NCBI GenBank assembly: GCA_035317605.1
Contig: DATHGT010000293.1
Location: 1-7,321 of the forward strand
Length of the DNA: 7,321 nucleotides
Direction of reading: 5' to 3'
Origin: DATHGT01 sp035317605
Lineage (GTDB): Bacteria; Methylomirabilota; Methylomirabilia; Rokubacteriales; CSP1-6
A model generated the notes under the pieces. It saw nothing but the letters and a program-made list of their open reading frames with translations, had not been told where the DNA came from and searched no databases. Each line of letters opens with the position of its first letter. Position 1 is the first letter of the stretch. Shown here piece after piece: positions 1 through 5,711 of the stretch. The translations under genes and the position numbers were made by a program.

Positions 1-4
1 GATC

Positions 5-136
5 CTCGCGGAATTGGTTGACGGTCTCACGTCGGGGGTCGAGCGCCGATTTCGCAGAAAAGAGGAGCGAAGCTCCGCTTTTCGAGGACCCAGGCCAGCC
101 GACCCCCGACGTGAGACCGTCAACCAATTCCGCGAG
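5..136. repeat. Long perfect inverted repeat with a nested central hairpin, 3' of upp
   Basis: Bases 5-41 and 100-136 are perfect reverse complements (37 bp, no mismatch). The 58-base spacer holds a second, nearly co-centred hairpin at 57-83: GAAAAG pairs with CTTTTC and GGAGC with GCTCC around a GAA loop, with one A/G mismatch between the two paired blocks. The whole structure is therefore a nested palindrome centred near base 70. It begins 19 bases beyond the upp stop codon, so a upp transcript would run through it and fold into a very long stem. There is no T-run as in a classical intrinsic terminator. It could act as a transcript end or stabiliser, be a miniature inverted-repeat element, or be a protein-binding cruciform site. 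The structure is seen directly; the role is inferred. Confidence 0.85.
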
Positions 137-154
137 CTCCACTAGCGGCGTGCT

Positions 155-778
155 TCAGGTCGTCCCGTACAGGCGATCGCCGAAGTCCCCGAGGCCGGGG
201 ACGATGAACTTGTGGTCGTTCAGCTCGCGGTCCACGACGGGAGCGAACACCTCGACGTCGGGATGCTGGCGCTCCAGGATCGCCACGCCGGGGGGCGCGG
301 CCACGATGCAGATCATGCGGATGGTGCGGGCGCCGGCGCGCTTGATGAGATCGATCGCGGCCGCCGCGCTGCCGCCGGTGGCGAGCATCGGGTCGATCAT
401 CAACACGTAGCTGTCGTGAAGCTTCGGCGGCAGCTTCGAGTAGTAGCGCGAGGCGATCGCCGTCGCCTCGTCCCGCTGCAAGCCGATGTGTCCGACCCGC
501 GCAGACGGCACCAGCTCGAGCACGGCGTCGAGCATGCCGAGCCCGGCCCGCAACACGGGGACGACGACCACGTCGCCGGCCACGCGGCGGCCGGGCGCGG
601 GACCCAGCGGCGTCTCGACCGTGCCCGGCGTGCTCGGCACGTCGCGCAGCGCTTCCGCCGCGAGGAGCATGCTGATGCGGTTCGCCGCGCGACGGAATTC
701 GGCGGGAGGCGTGCGAGCGTCGCGCAGCTCCATCAGGGCGTCGTGCACGAGCGGATGATCGACGAGGTGCAGAGGCAT
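155..778 (-). CDS. upp: Uracil phosphoribosyltransferase (UPRT)
   Basis: This enzyme makes UMP and pyrophosphate from uracil and PRPP in the cytoplasm, for pyrimidine salvage. The predicted protein has 207 residues, almost the same as the 208 of E. coli Upp. Diagnostic motifs are present in order: VLRAGLGM at about residues 75-82, the PRPP-binding loop DPMLATGGS at 129-137, and the C-terminal uracil-binding segment IVPGLGDFGDRLYGT at 192-206. The ATG at 778 is chosen because homology begins there (MPLHLVDHP) and the residues translated upstream in the same frame do not resemble UPRT. No Shine-Dalgarno sequence precedes this ATG. Instead a TACTAT hexamer ends six bases before it, suggesting a leaderless transcript. 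The gene is divergent from the amidohydrolase at 881, with 102 bases between them, and ends next to the long inverted repeat at 5-136. The identification is secure. Confidence 0.97.
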   Translation of the reverse strand: MPLHLVDHPLVHDALMELRDARTPPAEFRRAANRISMLLAAEALRDVPSTPGTVETPLGPAPGRRVAGDVVVVPVLRAGLGMLDAVLELVPSARVGHIGLQRDEATAIASRYYSKLPPKLHDSYVLMIDPMLATGGSAAAAIDLIKRAGARTIRMICIVAAPPGVAILERQHPDVEVFAPVVDRELNDHKFIVPGLGDFGDRLYGTT

Positions 779-784
779 CGCGGC

Positions 785-790
785 ATAGTA
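785..790 (-). promoter_or_regulatory. Candidate -10 box of upp (leaderless start)
   Basis: Read on the minus strand this is TACTAT (5 of 6 to TATAAT), ending six bases before the upp ATG. If the A of the ATG is the transcription start, the box occupies exactly -12 to -7. The corresponding -35 position reads GGCCCC and is not recognisable, so the call rests on the -10 match, its spacing and the lack of a ribosome-binding site. Confidence 0.4.
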
Positions 791-837
791 CAACGGCGGC
801 GCGTCTTGGGGCCGGCCGGCGCCCTCTGTGATAGGCT

Positions 838-874
838 GCCGGCAACCGGCGCGAACACGGTAGTCGCGGGAGGA
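838..874 (+). promoter_or_regulatory. Leader hairpin and strong ribosome-binding site of the amidohydrolase gene
   Basis: A small hairpin, GCCGG-CAA-CCGGC (838-850), lies in the presumed leader. It is followed by GGGAGGA at 868-874, an excellent Shine-Dalgarno match six bases before the ATG at 881. This site decides the start against upstream in-frame codons, because the same frame is open back to 212. A weak promoter-like pair lies further up (TTGGGG at 806-811, then TGATAG after 17 bases), which I would not call alone. Confidence 0.55.
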
Positions 875-880
875 ACGCAC

Positions 881-2350
881 ATGAGCGGTCACGGTCATCC
901 AACGCCTGAGCAGATCCGATCGAGCCTCGACCACCCGGTCATCGACGGGGACGGACACTGGGTCGAATTCGATCCAGTCTTCGCCGAGCGGATGCGCAAG
1001 GTCGGCGGCGACCTCGCGGCCGACGGGTTCCTCGCCGCGATGAAGACGACGCAGGACGCCCTGAGCCTGTCGGTGGCCGAGCGGCGGCGCCGGCGCGTCC
1101 CCCAGCCGGGCTTCTGGACCCGTCAGGCGGAGAACACGCTCGACCGGGCCACCGCGATGATGCCGCGTCTGCTCCACGAGCGCATGCCGGAGTTCGGCGC
1201 CGACTTCGCGATCATCTATCCGACGGCCGGGCTGCGCCTGCCGAGGATCGGCGACGACGCCACCCGGCGCGCGGTGATCCGCGCGCACAACATCGTGACC
1301 GCGGACGCCTTCCACAACCTGGGCGACCGGATGACGCCGGCCGCGATCATCCCGATGCACACGCCGGAGGAGGCCATCGCCGAGCTCGAGTACGTCACCC
1401 GCGAGCTGGGCTCGAAGGTCGGGATGTTCGGCAGCGGCATGTCCCGTCGCATCCCGTCGTCGCCGCAGTCGGATCCGGACGGGTCCCGGACCGCCGTCTG
1501 GTACGACGTCCTCGGGCTCGACAGCGAATACGACTACGACCCGGTGTGGGCCAAGTGCCGGGAGCTCGGCATCGCCCCGACCTTCCACAGCGCGGGCAGC
1601 AACCAGGGCCTGCGCCTGTCACCGACCAACTTCGTCTACAACCACATCGGTCACTTCGCCGCGGCCGGCCACGCCACCTCCAAGGCCATCTTCCTGGGCG
1701 GAGTCACCCGGCGCTTCCCGGAGCTGCGGTTCGCCTTCCTCGAGGGCGGCGTGGGCTGGGCCAGCCAGCTCTTCGGCGATCTCCTCGAGCACTGGGAGCG
1801 GCGCAGCGGCAAGGCCCTGGAGCGGATGGATCCGCGCAAGCTCGATCGCTCCCTGCTGATGAGCCTGGCCGAGAAGTACGGCGACGCCGACGTGGTGTCG
1901 ACCCTGCACGCGCGCGACGGCTGGCCCGACAAGGACGCGGATCTCACCGGCGGCGTCGAGGACCTCGACGATTTCTCGGCGTGCAAGATCACCCAAAAGC
2001 AGGACTGGGTCGACCTCTACGTCAAGCCGTTCTACTTCGGCTGCGAGGCCGACGACCGGATGAACGCCACCGCCTTCAGCAAGCACAACCCGTTCGGCTC
2101 GAAGCTGAACGCGCTCTACAGCTCCGACATCGGCCACTTCGACGTGATCGACATGCGCGTCCCCCTGACCGAGGCCCACGAGCTGGTCGACGAGGGCGTG
2201 ATCACCCCCGACAACTTCCGCGACTTCACCTTCGCCAACGCCGTGCACCTCTGGGGCACGCAAAATCCCAAGTTCTTCGAGGGCACCGCAGTCGCCCGCG
2301 CCGCCGCCGCGGAGCTGGCGAGCCCGCGAGCCTACCCGACGCCGAAGTAA
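881..2350 (+). CDS. Amidohydrolase family 2 (Amidohydro_2) metal-dependent hydrolase or decarboxylase
   Basis: A 489-residue TIM-barrel metal-dependent hydrolase-like protein. Family 2 includes ACMSD-type decarboxylases and C-C or C-N bond hydrolases; the substrate cannot be read from the sequence. The N-terminal metal motif is VIDGDGHWVE (residues 20-29, with D22, D24 and H26). The core follows: PAAIIPMHTPEEAI near 153-166, H236 in PTFHSAG, H255 and H258 in YNHIGHF, FLEGGVGWA at 286-294 (typical of the family) and SSDIGHFD at 414-421, whose D416 is the likely last metal ligand or catalytic acid. FANAVHLWG at 451-459 is the usual C-terminal 'N-A-x-x-L-x-G' end. At 489 residues it is longer than common members of about 300; the extra length lies mainly at 45-100 and 300-400. 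No signal peptide is seen, so it is probably cytoplasmic. Codons are almost all G/C-ending, like a resident gene. The start is fixed by GGGAGGA at 868-874. Family confident, substrate unknown. Confidence 0.9.
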   Translation: MSGHGHPTPEQIRSSLDHPVIDGDGHWVEFDPVFAERMRKVGGDLAADGFLAAMKTTQDALSLSVAERRRRRVPQPGFWTRQAENTLDRATAMMPRLLHERMPEFGADFAIIYPTAGLRLPRIGDDATRRAVIRAHNIVTADAFHNLGDRMTPAAIIPMHTPEEAIAELEYVTRELGSKVGMFGSGMSRRIPSSPQSDPDGSRTAVWYDVLGLDSEYDYDPVWAKCRELGIAPTFHSAGSNQGLRLSPTNFVYNHIGHFAAAGHATSKAIFLGGVTRRFPELRFAFLEGGVGWASQLFGDLLEHWERRSGKALERMDPRKLDRSLLMSLAEKYGDADVVSTLHARDGWPDKDADLTGGVEDLDDFSACKITQKQDWVDLYVKPFYFGCEADDRMNATAFSKHNPFGSKLNALYSSDIGHFDVIDMRVPLTEAHELVDEGVITPDNFRDFTFANAVHLWGTQNPKFFEGTAVARAAAAELASPRAYPTPK

Positions 2351-2361
2351 CTCCAGGCCGT

Positions 2362-2394
2362 GGCGGCGCGCCCTCCGTGAGAGGGCGCGCCGCC
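2362..2394. terminator. Strong GC stem-loop between convergent amidohydrolase and fic genes
   Basis: A perfect 14-bp stem (GGCGGCGCGCCCTC at 2362-2375 with its complement at 2381-2394) closes a five-base CGTGA loop. It starts 11 bases after the amidohydrolase stop and ends two bases before the fic stop, so it can serve both converging genes. The plus-strand side is followed by a pyrimidine-rich tract (CCTTCCTTCTCTCTTC), not a pure T-run. Confidence 0.8.
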
Positions 2395-2396
2395 GG

Positions 2397-3515
2397 TCAA
2401 CCTTCCTTCTCTCTTCGAGAGTCCGCCAGAGCGTAGCTCGTGCTGCGGCCGCCTTCCGGGCCACGGACGAGGATGCCGCGTTCAACCAGAGGCAGGATGT
2501 CGCGCAGGGCGGTGTCCTGCGAGCTCTTGGTCAGCTGGGCATATTTTGACGTGGTCAGCCTGCCCTCGAAGCCGTCGAGCAGACGGTTGAGAACGAGAGT
2601 CTGGCGCTCGTTGAGCGACACGCCACGGACGCTTTCCCAGAAACGGGCCTTGGCGAGGACGGTGCCGAGAGTGGTCTGTGCGCCGTCAATCGCGCGGCCG
2701 AGACAGTCGAGAAACCAATCCATCCACGGCGTGACGTCCATCGTCCGTTTCTGCGTCCGCTCCAGGATGTCGTAGTAGGCGGCGTGCTCCTGCCGGATCT
2801 GCGTCGACATGCTGTAGAACCGCTGGGGACTTTTCTCGGAGCGAGCCAGGGCCATGTCGGCGATGGCGCGCGCGATGCGGCCGTTGCCATCGTCGAACGG
2901 GTGGACGGTCACGAACCACAGGTGGCTCAGGCCCGCCTTCAGCACGTCGTCGACGTCAGCGGGCTTGTTGAACCAGTCCAGGAAGGCGGTCATCTCCCGT
3001 TTCAGGCGGGCCGCCGGAGGGGCCGTGAAATGGACGCGCTCTTTGCCGATGGGTCCGGAGACAACCTCCATCGGGCCAGTGCGGTCATCACGCCAGGCCC
3101 CGACCCGGATCTTCCTGATGCCGCTGCGTCCGGTGGGAAACAGCGCCGCGTGCCACCCAAAGAGCCGTTCGGGCGTGAGTACCTGATCGTAGTGGCCGGT
3201 GGCGTCGAGCATCATCTCGACGATGCCCTCGACCTGTCGGTCTCTGGGCTTCAACGCACCGATGTCGATGCCCAGCCGGCGCGCAATCGAAGATCTCACC
3301 TGATTGGCTTCCAGCTTTTCGCCCTCGATCGCGCTGCTCTCGAGCACGTCAGAGGTCAGCGTTCGCAGGATGGCCTCCTGCCGAAGGTTGAAGCCGAGCG
3401 ATTCCATGCGTCCGATCAGGCGGCCCTGCCGATGGCGCACCAGGGCAAGCGGCTGGGCCAGACGTCCCGTGTCCCAGTGAAATTTGGGCCAGTCCTCGAG
3501 CTCGTGGACGTACAT
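2397..3515 (-). CDS. Fic family protein (protein AMPylase) with DUF4172-type N-terminus and C-terminal winged helix
   Basis: Fic enzymes usually transfer AMP from ATP to a hydroxyl of a target protein. This 372-residue protein has an N-terminal DUF4172-like segment (WPKFHWD at 9-15, to about residue 85). The Fic core carries the complete catalytic motif HPFDDGNGR at 205-213, with H205 as general base and DDGNGR holding the metal and phosphates. The flap lies around IRVGAWR (136-142). The inhibitory motif (S/T)xxxE(G/N) is present N-terminal to the core as S60-SAI-E64-G65, which makes it a class II self-inhibited Fic. Residues from about 300 to 365 look like a winged-helix DNA-binding domain, so autoregulation is plausible. 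The ATG at 3515 follows GAGAG and GGAG. The gene stands alone: convergent with the amidohydrolase, divergent from the permease. About one in five of its first 90 codons ends in A or T, more than in the amidohydrolase gene, hinting at later acquisition. The target is unknown; no antitoxin gene is adjacent. Confidence 0.92.
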   Translation of the reverse strand: MYVHELEDWPKFHWDTGRLAQPLALVRHRQGRLIGRMESLGFNLRQEAILRTLTSDVLESSAIEGEKLEANQVRSSIARRLGIDIGALKPRDRQVEGIVEMMLDATGHYDQVLTPERLFGWHAALFPTGRSGIRKIRVGAWRDDRTGPMEVVSGPIGKERVHFTAPPAARLKREMTAFLDWFNKPADVDDVLKAGLSHLWFVTVHPFDDGNGRIARAIADMALARSEKSPQRFYSMSTQIRQEHAAYYDILERTQKRTMDVTPWMDWFLDCLGRAIDGAQTTLGTVLAKARFWESVRGVSLNERQTLVLNRLLDGFEGRLTTSKYAQLTKSSQDTALRDILPLVERGILVRGPEGGRSTSYALADSRREKEG

Positions 3516-3536
3516 TCTCCGCTCTCTCTGCGGAGA
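3516..3536. promoter_or_regulatory. Inverted-repeat candidate operator over the fic start site
   Basis: TCTCCGC (3516-3522) and GCGGAGA (3530-3536) form a perfect 7-bp inverted repeat with a seven-base spacer. It sits on the predicted transcription start and touches the TATAAT box, where a bound repressor would block initiation. It could also form a hairpin at the 5' end of the fic mRNA. The winged helix of the Fic protein itself is a candidate binder (inference). Confidence 0.5.
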
Positions 3537-3564
3537 TTATAGAGATCATTCGCCGCAAGAGCAA
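3536..3564 (-). promoter_or_regulatory. Promoter of the fic gene
   Basis: On the minus strand a perfect -10 box TATAAT (3536-3541) is preceded, after exactly 17 bases, by TTGCTC (3559-3564), which keeps the TTG of the -35 consensus. The expected transcription start is near 3529, giving a leader of about 14 bases with GAGAG and GGAG before the ATG at 3515. It is the best sigma-70-type promoter in the window. Confidence 0.7.
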
Positions 3565-3571
3565 GTTTCCC

Positions 3572-3589
3572 CCGCATAACATGCGGAGA
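3572..3589. promoter_or_regulatory. Second inverted repeat and GCGGAGA half-site upstream of fic -35
   Basis: CCGCAT-AAC-ATGCGG (3572-3586) is a perfect 6-bp inverted repeat with a three-base spacer. It runs into a third copy of GCGGAGA at 3583-3589, which shares its 7-mer with the operator at 3516-3536. The element begins seven bases upstream of the fic -35 box. An ATG embedded in it (3581) is in frame with the permease gene but looks like part of this control element, not a start. Confidence 0.45.
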
Positions 3590-3673
3590 ATAGGTCGGCT
3601 GATCGTCGCAGCTACGGCGTTCGACGCACTGAATGTTGGGCCGGCCTGTGGAATAGTGTCCGACGGTGGCGGT

Positions 3674-4417
3674 GTGACAACCTCTCACGACGTGCTGCTG
3701 CTCGTGCTCGTGCCGCTCGTGGTCTTCGCCGCGTACCTCGTGTTCGGCATCACGGGGTTCGGCGCGTCGCCGATCACGATCCCCGTTCTCGTCCACCTCC
3801 TGCCTCTGGCCTTCGTGCTTCCCCTGGCCGCGCTGCTCGATCTCGGCTCGGCGCTGGCGCTCGGCTTCCACACGCGCCGGCAGGCCGACACCCGAGAGCT
3901 CGTGACGCTCGTACCGTTCACGCTCATCGGGCTCACCCTGGGCGTCACGCTGCTCCTCCGCCTGCCGCGCGACGCGACGCTGCTGGCGCTCGGCCTGTTC
4001 GTGTGCGCCTACGCCGTCAATCTGATAGTCCGTCGCGAAACGCGACGACGATTGAGTCGATTGTGGGCGGCGCCCGCCGGCATCGTGGGCGGGCTCATCG
4101 GAGCGCTGTTCGGCATGGGCGGCCCGCCCTACGTCATGTACCTCGCGGGCCGGATTCCCGACGCGCACGCGCAACGCGCCACCATCTCGCAGATGGTGAT
4201 CCTCAACGTCGGATTGCGGGTGGTCGCCTTCGCTCTCGCAGGGCTTCTTGCCTCGACCGCGCTCTGGTTAACGGTCGCGGCCCTGATGCCCGTGGCCTGG
4301 GCCGGCGTGTGGACCGGTCATCGCGCCCACCTCCGTCTGGCGCCCGCCACCGCCGCGCGCATCATCGCCGCCGCCCTGTTCGCGGCCGGCACGACGCTGA
4401 TCGCGCGGACTCTCTAG
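3674..4417 (+). CDS. TSUP/TauE-SafE family membrane permease (sulfite/sulfonate exporter-like)
   Basis: A polytopic inner-membrane protein of the TSUP (TauE/SafE) family. Members move sulfite, sulfonates, sulfoacetate or other small organic anions; the substrate here is not evident. From the chosen GTG the protein has 247 residues, the usual family length, with about eight hydrophobic segments. The two family half-motifs are present: GITGFGASP (residues 25-33) with its following helix, and GLIGALFGMGGPP (139-151). A basic loop, RRETRRRLSR (120-129), separates the halves. The frame is open back to an ATG at 3581. However, codons 3581-3673 have only 18 of 31 G/C third bases, against 29 of 31 in the next 31 codons, and that ATG lies in the fic control region; so GTG 3674 is preferred, with GTG 3656 possible. 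No Shine-Dalgarno is convincing. The gene is divergent from fic and convergent with the STAS gene. Confidence 0.85.
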   Translation: MTTSHDVLLLVLVPLVVFAAYLVFGITGFGASPITIPVLVHLLPLAFVLPLAALLDLGSALALGFHTRRQADTRELVTLVPFTLIGLTLGVTLLLRLPRDATLLALGLFVCAYAVNLIVRRETRRRLSRLWAAPAGIVGGLIGALFGMGGPPYVMYLAGRIPDAHAQRATISQMVILNVGLRVVAFALAGLLASTALWLTVAALMPVAWAGVWTGHRAHLRLAPATAARIIAAALFAAGTTLIARTL

Positions 4418-4515
4418 GGAGCGCCGGTTCCAACAAGGGTCGTGGTGCCGTCGGATTCGTCGACCTGGACGTCCAGCGCGACGCCCACGCGGCGCTCTGA
4501 GAACCGGGCGCTGCG
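4418..4515. other. Convergent intergenic gap with weak palindromes
   Basis: The gap lies between the 3' ends of the permease and STAS genes. It holds a 12-bp perfect palindrome, CTGGACGTCCAG (4465-4476), and a wide 8-bp inverted repeat, GAGCGCCG (4419-4426) with CGGCGCTC (4490-4497). Either might contribute to transcript ending, but neither has a T-run and the evidence is weak. Confidence 0.3.
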
Positions 4516-4854
4516 TCACGAGAAGGAGCTGATCGCTTCGTCTTCGTTGTCGTACGCCGCGAACACTCTGTTGAGTGCGGTCATTTCGAGGGTGTTCGCC
4601 AGCTTTTCGGGCAGGCTCGCCAGCGTCAGCCTCGCCCCGCGGCTGGCGACCGTGGTCTGAGCGTTTGCTAGCTCGGCGACTCCCGAGCTGTCCACCTTGA
4701 CCACGCCCTTCAGGTTGATCAGGATCTTGGTGGCCCCTTCGTCGAGCACCCGTTGCACCCACCCTCGCAAGGCGAGATCCGCCCCGTCACCGACCAGGTC
4801 GCCCGTCAAGTCGAGGATGACCACGCCGTCGCGCAACCGGGACGCCACCTCCAT
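4516..4854 (-). CDS. STAS-domain protein, anti-anti-sigma factor (SpoIIAA/RsbV-like)
   Basis: A single-domain protein of 112 residues spanning the STAS fold. Such proteins bind an anti-sigma kinase when unphosphorylated and so free a sigma factor, or act in related partner-switching circuits. The beta strands VVILDLTGDL (11-20) and ATKILINLKGV (41-51) lead into the signature D55-S56-S57-G58; the second serine corresponds to the phosphorylated serine of SpoIIAA. The ATG at 4854 is preceded by AAGGGGGA (4861-4868 on the plus strand), six bases away. The frame is open upstream to 5136, but the residues there are arginine-rich, without STAS similarity, and are taken as non-coding. No HATPase kinase, PP2C phosphatase or sigma gene is next to it, so its partner must be elsewhere. 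Other STAS roles (signal sensing, lipid transport MlaB-like) cannot be excluded, but the DSSG motif favours the switch role. Confidence 0.88.
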   Translation of the reverse strand: MEVASRLRDGVVILDLTGDLVGDGADLALRGWVQRVLDEGATKILINLKGVVKVDSSGVAELANAQTTVASRGARLTLASLPEKLANTLEMTALNRVFAAYDNEDEAISSFS

Positions 4855-4872
4855 CGCGTTTCCCCCTTCGTG

Positions 4873-4905
4873 GTGCCGGAGCCGGCCGGCACGAACCGCA
4901 TTGTA
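4873..4905 (-). promoter_or_regulatory. Candidate -10 box and leader hairpin of the STAS gene
   Basis: Read on the minus strand, TACAAT (4900-4905) matches five of six -10 bases and lies 45 bases before the STAS ATG. No -35 box stands at the right distance. Between it and the ribosome-binding site is a 7-bp hairpin: GTGCCGG at 4873-4879 with CCGGCAC at 4886-4892 around a six-base loop. The promoter call is tentative; the hairpin is seen directly. Confidence 0.35.
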
Positions 4906-5219
4906 AGCACGACTTGCCAAGCGCGCGGAGACACGGAAGATCGGGCGCACCGTGCGTGTGATGGTCCGAAGGCTCAGCTCCTTGCTGGTCCCCGCCGTGG
5001 AGCGTAGGAGACATAAACTCCGGCAGCCGGGGCGGAAGCTCGGGTGTCTCGCTAGTCGCGGTTGGCGCCGGGAGGATGCGTACACGTGCCCCGCTCGTTG
5101 ACACGAGCAGCGGCTAACTTCTTCGGCTTCGGTCAACGCCTCGTCGAGATACTCAAAGCGTCAGAGTCGAGCCCGGCGGCCGCGAGAATCCGAAGTCGTC
5201 AACGAATGGGAAATCGAAA
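4906..5219. other. Stretch without a convincing gene
   Basis: Reading frames here have no recognisable product and the residues are arginine- and serine-rich shadows. The only structures I see are a 6-bp hairpin, GCTCGT-TGAC-ACGAGC (5093-5108), and an isolated TTGACA hexamer (5098-5103) with no matching -10 box downstream. It ends at the tRNA tail (5220). Confidence 0.5.
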
Positions 5220-5247
5220 TGGTGGCCCCAACGGGATTCGAACCCGT
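5220..5247 (-). pseudogene. Orphan 3' tail of a tRNA gene (T-arm, acceptor strand, CCA)
   Basis: On the minus strand the bases give a complete T-arm (ACGGG, loop TTCGAAT, CCCGT), then TGGGGCC as the 3' acceptor strand, discriminator A and an encoded CCA end at 5220-5222. The style resembles the end of a tRNA-Glu-type gene. No intact 5' half follows at normal distance. The best partner for the acceptor strand is CGCCCCA at 5316-5322 (6 of 7 pairs), which would make a 103-base molecule with no normal D-arm or anticodon arm. GTCTAGA near 5301-5307 recalls the tRNA-Glu D-stem region, so a decayed full gene is possible. Alternatively it is the tRNA end left as an attachment-site copy by an integrating element. 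Confidence 0.55.
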
Positions 5248-5355
5248 GTTTGAGTCGCGACCACGTTTTCGCCACGCGGACCTCGTACTTGCAGCGCATG
5301 TCTAGACGGATCGGGTGGGGCGACTGAAACACGCAGCAGGAACAGGCGTCGGCGC

Positions 5356-5403
5356 TTGATGTAGAGAAAGAGCACCGCATAGTAGACTGAGCGGGTAGGG
5401 CTC
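5356..5403 (+). promoter_or_regulatory. Candidate promoter and operator-like repeat of the toxin-antitoxin pair
   Basis: TTGATG (5356-5361) and CATAGT (5378-5383, four of six -10 bases) are 16 bases apart. Just downstream, GAGC (5389-5392) and GCTC (5400-5403) form a short inverted repeat across the expected start region, where a ribbon-helix-helix antitoxin might bind to repress its own operon. Both calls are weak matches. Confidence 0.35.
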
Positions 5404-5453
5404 GGCACGAATACCAGGCTGAACGTTATGAGCACGGGGGAAGGGAAAGGCGC

Positions 5454-5711
5454 ATGAAGGCCATCTCGCTGAAGCTGGACGACGACGTCGATGCAGAGCT
5501 GGAAGCATTGTGTGCGGCAGAGGGGCGAGACAAGAGCGACGTCGTGACCGAGGCCGTGCGCAAGTATGTGGAGACCGCTCGCTTGCGCCGCGCGCTGGAA
5601 GATCCTGCCCTCACACGACTCTACGAGGAGCTGGCTGGCGAGGACAGCGCCCTCGCCGAAGAGGATATCGCCGAGTATGGTCGGTTGCTCAAGTCCGCCG
5701 ATGATGCATGA
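5454..5711 (+). CDS. Ribbon-helix-helix (CopG-type) antitoxin of a MazEF-like module
   Basis: An 85-residue protein expected to bind DNA at its own promoter and to neutralise the toxin encoded next to it. The N-terminus is a ribbon-helix-helix fold: a beta strand KAISLKL (2-8), helix A around 12-23, the turn GRDKS (24-28) and helix B to about 41. The acidic C-terminal part (47-85, many E and D) is the usual toxin-binding tail. The ATG at 5454 follows a purine-rich ribosome-binding stretch, GGGGGAAGGGAAAGG (5436-5450). Its last four bases overlap the toxin start (ATGA at 5708-5711), so the two are translationally coupled. Twenty-two of 85 codons end in A or T, unlike the amidohydrolase gene, consistent with a mobile module. 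Role assigned from fold plus position. Confidence 0.88.
   Translation: MKAISLKLDDDVDAELEALCAAEGRDKSDVVTEAVRKYVETARLRRALEDPALTRLYEELAGEDSALAEEDIAEYGRLLKSADDA

Noticed and set aside
18..410. Plus-strand 130-codon frame at the left end
   Set aside because: It runs through the palindrome and antisense to upp, with low-complexity serine/arginine content and no family resemblance.
212..880. N-terminal extension of the amidohydrolase frame over upp
   Set aside because: It is antisense to a clear UPRT gene; the ATG at 881 has a strong ribosome-binding site and family similarity starts after it.
779..1588. Long upstream extension of the upp frame
   Set aside because: It is antisense to the amidohydrolase and has no UPRT similarity; the family length fits the ATG at 778 exactly.
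4903..4922. Sigma-54 promoter for the STAS gene (TTGGCA ... TGCTT on the minus strand)
   Set aside because: The GG and GC pairs are separated by 8 bases, not the required 10.
5098..5103. Perfect -35 hexamer TTGACA on the plus strand
   Set aside because: No -10-like hexamer lies 16-18 bases downstream and no gene follows closely; it is also part of the loop and stem of a small hairpin.
5062..5253. Plus-strand 63-codon frame ending in NGGPNGIRTRV
   Set aside because: The GIRTR-type ending is simply the translation of the antisense tRNA T-arm at 5220-5247, a common spurious protein call; the rest has no recognisable features.
5220..5322. Functional tRNA or tmRNA on the minus strand
   Set aside because: The 3' end is perfect but the only 5' acceptor match is imperfect, the length would be 103 bases, and no D-arm, anticodon arm or tmRNA tag frame can be drawn.
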